Assembly (NCBI GenBank): GCA_947629225.1
Contig: CANRCY010000038.1
Location: 1 to 10,668 of the forward strand
DNA: 10,668 nt
Origin: an uncultured Clostridia bacterium
GTDB lineage: Bacteria; Bacillota; Clostridia; Christensenellales; Borkfalkiaceae
Reading direction: 5' to 3'
Shown: piece by piece, positions 6,948 to 10,668 of the stretch
Numbering within the stretch: the first letter of the stretch is position 1
How the letters are laid out: every line of letters starts with the position of its first letter
Translations under genes and position numbers: made by a program
Notes under the pieces: generated by a model
The model's input: the letters and a program-made list of their open reading frames with translations, nothing else
The model's database searches: none
Told to the model about the DNA's origin: nothing

Positions 6948-7781
6948 ATGAAGATACAATATCTCGGCACGGGCGCCGCGGAAGGGATCCCCGCCATGTT
7001 CTGCAACTGCGCGTTTTGCAAAGAGGCGAGGGCGAAGGGGATCGTCCGCTCCCGCACGCAAATTTTAATGGACGAGGAACTCTCTGTCGACTTCCCGCCC
7101 GACGCGTTCTACCATATGTTTTCGAGCCGCGCCGACTTTTCCGCGATCAAGTATGTGCTCGTCACGCACGCCCATCAGGACCACTTTTTTGCGAACGACT
7201 TTATTCTCCGCGGCTACAAATTCGCGCGGGAGATGAAGGAGCCCGATCTGCACATTCTCGGCAACGAAGAGGTGTGCGAAGTTTTCTGCGAGAGCACGCG
7301 GCGGGAACTGCGCCCCGAGATCGGGGAACATTTTCATCTCTACGCGTTGAGCGCGTTCGAAGAGGCGCGCTTCGGCGATTGGCGGGTCTTTCCGCTCAAA
7401 GCCAAACATTCCTCCCGCGACCCCCTTCTCTTCTTGCTCGAAAAGGGGGGAAAGCGCGTCCTTCATTTGCACGATACGGGTCCTCTCCCCGAAGAGGACT
7501 ACGAATATCTTGCGCGGGTGGGCGGCGCGCCCGTCGATCTCGTCACCCTCGACTGCAACTTCCTCTACGACAGGGTGGATGAAAACGCCCGCCATATGGG
7601 CATTTACGAGGACATGGAGACCGTCTCGCGGCTGGAAGCGCTCGGGCTCTGCGACGGGCATACGAAGAAGGTCGTCTCCCACTTTTCGCACAACGGCTCT
7701 CCCACCGCGGAAAAACTGCGGCGCGCGGAAGAGGAATTCGGCGTGATCGCCGCCTACGACGGCATGACGCTCGAGATCTGA
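6948..7781 (+). CDS. Metallo-beta-lactamase-fold phosphodiesterase, PhnP-like, with Cys zinc-site motif
   Basis: A 277-residue cytoplasmic hydrolase of the metallo-beta-lactamase fold. It begins MKIQYLGTGAAEGIP, typical of the PhnP/RNase Z branch, followed by CNCAFC (C19, C21, C24), which matches the structural-zinc cysteines of PhnP. H206 (ARHMGIYED) is a candidate fourth ligand. The catalytic motifs are THAHQDHF (H74, H76, D78, H79), H154 (KAKHSS), D176 (LHLHDTGPL) and H245/H248 (SHFSHNGSP). PhnP opens cyclic ribose phosphates in phosphonate catabolism, but no other phn gene is in the window, so the natural substrate is unknown; a cyclic nucleotide or phosphate diester is an inference. The start lies 16 bp after dtd without a clear Shine-Dalgarno site. 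The gene ends just before a terminator. Confidence 0.85.
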   Translation: MKIQYLGTGAAEGIPAMFCNCAFCKEARAKGIVRSRTQILMDEELSVDFPPDAFYHMFSSRADFSAIKYVLVTHAHQDHFFANDFILRGYKFAREMKEPDLHILGNEEVCEVFCESTRRELRPEIGEHFHLYALSAFEEARFGDWRVFPLKAKHSSRDPLLFLLEKGGKRVLHLHDTGPLPEEDYEYLARVGGAPVDLVTLDCNFLYDRVDENARHMGIYEDMETVSRLEALGLCDGHTKKVVSHFSHNGSPTAEKLRRAEEEFGVIAAYDGMTLEI

Positions 7782-7800
7782 ATTTTTTACCCAAGAGAAA

Positions 7801-7826
7801 AAACCCCGCAAAGGGGTTTACTTTTT
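7801..7826 (+). terminator. Rho-independent terminator after the PhnP-like gene
   Basis: AAACCCC (7801-7807) pairs with GGGGTTT (7813-7819) around the loop GCAAA, followed by AC and TTTTT (7822-7826). The stem is preceded by an A-run (7798-7803), so the reverse strand would also show a hairpin followed by T-run; the element could work in both directions. It ends the peptidase-efp-dtd operon. Confidence 0.8.
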
Positions 7827-7845
7827 ACGGAAAAACGTGTAAAAT
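7817..7845 (+). promoter_or_regulatory. Probable promoter of the patatin-like/ComEC-like/aroC operon
   Basis: TTTACT (7817-7822, four of six consensus positions) and TAAAAT (7840-7845, five of six) are separated by 17 bp. The -35 box overlaps the descending arm and first tail base of the terminator. The predicted start is near 7852, giving a leader of about 13 bases that just includes the ribosome site AAGGAG (7853-7858). It is weaker than the 4780 promoter, but it sits where a new transcript is needed after the terminator. Confidence 0.5.
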
Positions 7846-7864
7846 AGGGGAAAAGGAGCGCGCT

Positions 7865-8713
7865 ATGGGAGTTTTTGCCCGTCTGAAAAAATTTTTTTCC
7901 CGCAAAAAGGTCGTGGGGCTTGCCCTCGGCAGCGGCGGGGCAAAGGGAATGGCACACCTCGGCGCGCTCAAAGCGTTCGAGGAAGAGGGCATTCGCTTCG
8001 GCGCGGTCACAGGCTCTTCCATCGGCGCGATCGTAGGGGCGCTCTATGCCAAAGGCTATTCGGCAAACGACATGATACAGGTCGTCGAAGGGGTCAACCG
8101 CAAGGAGTTCGGCAGGATTTTCCTCAACCCCTTTCTCGATTTTTCCTTCGTCGAAGAGTTTCTGTCCCAATATTTCGAAGGCGACGTCGGGGAACTGCCC
8201 CTTCCCTTCGGCGCATGGGCGACGGACGGCGAAACGAACGAGGGCAAACTCTTCGTCTCGGGCAAGACGGCGCGCGTCCTCGCCGCCTCGTCCGCGATCC
8301 CGCCCTTTTTCCGCGGCGTGGAGATAGACGGCACGCGCTACTACGACGGCGCGTTCACCAATGCAATTCCCGCGGACGCATGCAGGGAGCTCGGCGCGGA
8401 CGTCGTCATCGGCGTCGACCTCTCCGCCAGCATGCCCGCAGAGGAGGGCGCGGAGCGGCGCGCCACCCGCTTTTTCAGTTACGCCGCTGCAAAAGCGTCT
8501 CCCGTAAAATACACGGCGGACAGCCGCCGCCGCGGCTACGACGGCGCAGACTTCATGTTACAGCCCGATCTGAGCTCCTTCCGCCCGACGGACGTCTCCC
8601 GCGAGGGGATGAGCAGGATGTTCGAGGTCGGCTATGAGACCGCCAAACAAAACATGGCGCAGATCAAGGAGGCGATCAGATGTCCTCGGAAAAGGCGAAA
8701 AAGAAGCTCATAG
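7865..8713 (+). CDS. Patatin-like phospholipase (RssA/NTE-type family)
   Basis: A 282-residue serine acyl hydrolase using a Ser-Asp dyad. The glycine-rich oxyanion segment is GSGGAKGMAHLGAL (22-35), the nucleophile elbow is GSSIG (50-54, catalytic S52), and the second catalytic residue is D161 in YYDGAF. Bacterial homologues of this RssA/YlbK-like size are presumed lipases acting on phospholipids or lysophospholipids; the true substrate is unknown. The N-terminus (MGVFARLKKFFSRKK) is basic and amphipathic and could favour membrane contact; no signal peptide is seen. The C-terminal CPRKRRKRSS is strongly basic and is encoded in the 34-bp overlap with the next gene. AAGGAG (7853-7858), six bases before the ATG, fixes the start. 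Confidence 0.92.
   Translation: MGVFARLKKFFSRKKVVGLALGSGGAKGMAHLGALKAFEEEGIRFGAVTGSSIGAIVGALYAKGYSANDMIQVVEGVNRKEFGRIFLNPFLDFSFVEEFLSQYFEGDVGELPLPFGAWATDGETNEGKLFVSGKTARVLAASSAIPPFFRGVEIDGTRYYDGAFTNAIPADACRELGADVVIGVDLSASMPAEEGAERRATRFFSYAAAKASPVKYTADSRRRGYDGADFMLQPDLSSFRPTDVSREGMSRMFEVGYETAKQNMAQIKEAIRCPRKRRKRSS
8666..8672 (+). promoter_or_regulatory. Strong Shine-Dalgarno site AAGGAGG inside the patatin-like gene
   Basis: AAGGAGG lies seven bases upstream of the ATG at 8680 and within the patatin-like reading frame. It supports 8680 as the true start of the ComEC-like gene and therefore supports a genuine 34-bp gene overlap. Confidence 0.8.
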
Positions 8714-9645
8714 AGCGGCTCATCCTCGCCGCCGTTGCCGTCGCCGTGATTGCCGTGTTGGCGGCGATCGAATATTTCGTCTCCTTCGACCGTCTCCTGC
8801 CCGCATACGCCCTTCCCCCGCGCGAAGAGGGGGAGCTCCGTCTCCACTTTCTCGACGTAGGGCAGGGAGCTTGCACGATCGTGGAGTTCCCCGAAGGGGA
8901 CGCGCTCGTGGTCGACGGCGGCGACGGCTCTTTCACCAATCGGAATAAGCTGATAAGATACCTCAAAGGGTTGCACCCGAACACGGTCTCCCTGCTCCTG
9001 ACGCATGCGGACGCCGACCATTACGGCGGATTTCCCGCGGCGCTCTCGGCGTTCGACGTCTCCTGTTGCTACCTGCCCGAAACCGATACGGAGAAGGAGG
9101 GGGTTTCCGAACTTCTTTCCGCCGTGGAGCGGGAGGGTTGCGAGCGGAAAAGGCTGACGCGTTACGACGTCATCGGGGAGGGGGAAGCCTCCCTCGTCTG
9201 CCTTTCGCCGCGGCTCTCGGAAGAGGCGGACGAAGACGACTGCTCCACCGTTCTGTATTTGGACTACGGCGGCGTGCGGGCGCTCCTGTGCGGCGACATT
9301 TCCGCCCGAAGGGAGCGGCTGTTGACGGAGGAATACGGCTTGGCAGAGGGGATTTTCGACGCGGGAGAGCATAAAGTCCGCCTCGAAGAGATCGAAATTC
9401 TCGGAGCGGCGCACCACGGCTCGTCAAACGCCTCTTCGGCGGAGTGGCTCTCTCTTCTCTCGCCCGAAGCGTTCATCGTCTCGTGCGGAAGGGACAACGG
9501 CTACGGACACCCCTCGGGCGAAGCGCTCGCGCGGTTCCGCGCCGCCTCTCCCGAAGGAGAGATCTACCGCACGGACGAGCTCGGAGACGTCATCGTCTCC
9601 ATTCAAAACGGAACTTATACCATTTCATACCGAGGAATATCATGA
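8680..9645 (+). CDS. Membrane-anchored ComEC/Rec2-type metallo-beta-lactamase domain protein
   Basis: A 321-residue protein resembling the C-terminal metallo-beta-lactamase domain of the competence channel ComEC, without the ComEC channel domain. A lysine-rich start (MSSEKAKKK) precedes one hydrophobic segment (about 13-35), suggesting an N-in anchor with the enzyme outside; no lipobox cysteine is seen. Motifs: LHFLDVGQGACTIVEF (55-70), VVDGG (77-81), THADADHYGG (108-117; H109, D111, D113, H114), LLCGDIS (D206), AAHHGSSNASS (243-253) and NGYGHPSGEAL (273-283, H277), then YRTDELGDV. This matches the ComEC-C pattern, and the catalytic residues look complete. ComEC-type domains are thought to degrade DNA during uptake, but stand-alone versions are mostly uncharacterised, so nuclease is an inference. 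Its TGA overlaps the aroC ATG as ATGA. Confidence 0.9.
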   Translation: MSSEKAKKKLIERLILAAVAVAVIAVLAAIEYFVSFDRLLPAYALPPREEGELRLHFLDVGQGACTIVEFPEGDALVVDGGDGSFTNRNKLIRYLKGLHPNTVSLLLTHADADHYGGFPAALSAFDVSCCYLPETDTEKEGVSELLSAVEREGCERKRLTRYDVIGEGEASLVCLSPRLSEEADEDDCSTVLYLDYGGVRALLCGDISARRERLLTEEYGLAEGIFDAGEHKVRLEEIEILGAAHHGSSNASSAEWLSLLSPEAFIVSCGRDNGYGHPSGEALARFRAASPEGEIYRTDELGDVIVSIQNGTYTISYRGIS

Positions 9646-10668
9646 AGATCGTAACAGCGGGAGAATCGCACGGAAAAGGACTGTTTGCCATTCTCGAAGG
9701 CATTCCCGCGGGGCTCGGGGTCGACCCCGCGCAGATCGACGCGGAGCTTGCCCGCCGCCAGAGCGGGTACGGCAGGGGCGGCAGACAGAAGATCGAGCGC
9801 GACAGCGTGGAGATCCTCGCAGGCGTGCGGAATTGCGTCACGCTCGGGAGCCCCGTCGCCCTTGCGGTGTGGAACCGCGACTACGAAAATTGGAAGGGAT
9901 CCATGGCGCCCGAGGGGTGCGACGTGTCTGCAAGGCGACTCACCAAAGTCCGCCCGGGGCATGCCGACCTCGCGGGCATGCAGAAATTCGGAACTTCGGA
10001 CGCGCGCAACGTCCTCGAACGCGCCTCTGCCCGCGAAACGGCGGCGAGAGTGGCGGCGGGCGAGGTCTGCCGCATGCTGTTAAGGGAACTCGGCGTCTCC
10101 GTCACGGGCTATGTGCGCTCGGTCGGGCGCATTGTCGACGGAATGGAGCATTCCTTCGACGAGATCGTGCTCAGCCGCAGAAGCGGGCTCGGCATGATGA
10201 ACGAAGAGCTCGAGCGGGAGGCGGCGTCTCTCATCGAAAAGACGGGAGCCGCGGGCGATACCTTGGGCGGGGTCATCGAGCTCCGCGTCAAGGGGCTCAA
10301 AAGCGGATTCGGCAGTTGCATGACGTATGCGGAGAAGCTCGACGCCCGCCTCGTGGGCGCGCTCATGAGCGTACAGGCGGTAAAGGGAGCCGAAGTCGGG
10401 GGCGGGTTTGCCCTCGCCTCCGAAAAGGGAAGCAACGCCCACGACGAAATTTTCGCCGAAAATGGCAGCTATGTCCGCCGCACCAACCGCGCGGGCGGCA
10501 TCGAGGGCGGCATGAGCAACGGAGAGGAACTCGTCTTCCGCGCCGCGATGAAGCCCATTCCCACGTTGATGAAGGGCTTGCGGACGGTGGACGTTTCGAG
10601 CGGGGAACCCGCAACTGCGTCGCCCGAGCGGAGCGACGTGTGCGCCGTAACGGCGTGCGAGGTCGTGC
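9642..10668 (+). CDS. aroC: Chorismate synthase (3' end outside window)
   Basis: Catalyses the last step of the shikimate pathway, converting EPSP to chorismate with reduced FMN. The frame is open from 9642 to the window end (342 full codons of a usual 350-390), so it is truncated only by the window. Signatures: GESHG (7-11, H10), RRQSGYGRGGRQKIERD (38-54), TKVRPGHADLAGMQKFGTSD (101-120, H107), RNVLERASARETAARVAAG (122-140), AGGIEGGMSNG (284-294), and a late RSDVCAV. The two catalytic histidines are present. The ATG overlaps the stop of the ComEC-like gene as ATGA, with GAGGA at 9632-9636. Its FMN requirement is a metabolic, not positional, link to ribF. No other aro gene is visible here. Confidence 0.97.
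   Translation, partial: MKIVTAGESHGKGLFAILEGIPAGLGVDPAQIDAELARRQSGYGRGGRQKIERDSVEILAGVRNCVTLGSPVALAVWNRDYENWKGSMAPEGCDVSARRLTKVRPGHADLAGMQKFGTSDARNVLERASARETAARVAAGEVCRMLLRELGVSVTGYVRSVGRIVDGMEHSFDEIVLSRRSGLGMMNEELEREAASLIEKTGAAGDTLGGVIELRVKGLKSGFGSCMTYAEKLDARLVGALMSVQAVKGAEVGGGFALASEKGSNAHDEIFAENGSYVRRTNRAGGIEGGMSNGEELVFRAAMKPIPTLMKGLRTVDVSSGEPATASPERSDVCAVTACEVV

Noticed and set aside
1..10668. CRISPR array, tRNA or rRNA genes, insertion sequences, phage genes or riboswitch upstream of ribF
   Set aside because: No spaced direct repeats, cloverleaf-like sequence, transposase motif or terminal repeats were seen. The ribF start lies inside truB, leaving no leader for an FMN riboswitch. Covariance-model and repeat searches could not be run.

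Overview
The window is a dense stretch of bacterial core-genome DNA, roughly 55-60% GC by eye, with every supported gene on the + strand and very short or negative intergenic gaps. The order infB-rbfA-nrnA-truB-ribF and the pair Xaa-Pro peptidase-efp are typical of Bacillota (Firmicutes). Together with the Bacillus-like EF-P loop, they suggest a GC-rich member of the Clostridia, possibly an uncultured gut lineage. The exact taxon cannot be set from the sequence alone.

Region 1 (1-4753) is the 3' part of a translation and RNA-maturation operon: the end of infB, then rbfA, an NrnA-type DHH phosphodiesterase, truB, ribF and a divergent endonuclease IV-like TIM-barrel gene. Consecutive genes overlap by ATGA or a few bases, or abut, so they are probably translationally coupled.

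Region 2 (4754-7830) starts with a near-consensus sigma-A promoter (TTGACT-17 bp-TATAAT) and holds an M24 Xaa-Pro aminopeptidase, efp, dtd and a PhnP-like metallo-beta-lactamase-fold hydrolase. It closes with a Rho-independent terminator at 7801-7826. The predicted transcription start falls on the A of the peptidase ATG, so this operon may begin with a leaderless message.

Region 3 (7817-10668) starts with a second, weaker promoter that shares bases with the terminator. It carries a patatin-like phospholipase, a membrane-anchored ComEC-type metallo-beta-lactamase protein that overlaps it by 34 bp, and the start of aroC (chorismate synthase), which runs off the window.

Most of the window is housekeeping: translation initiation, ribosome and tRNA maturation, nanoRNA turnover, flavin synthesis, EF-P rescue, D-aminoacyl-tRNA editing and the shikimate pathway. 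I see no CRISPR array, tRNA, rRNA, insertion sequence, phage gene or recognisable novel defence system. The points most worth a second look are the predicted leaderless start, the altered FAD-synthetase motifs in RibF, the altered zinc-site motif in the endonuclease IV-like protein, and the overlapping basic tails of the patatin/ComEC-like pair.
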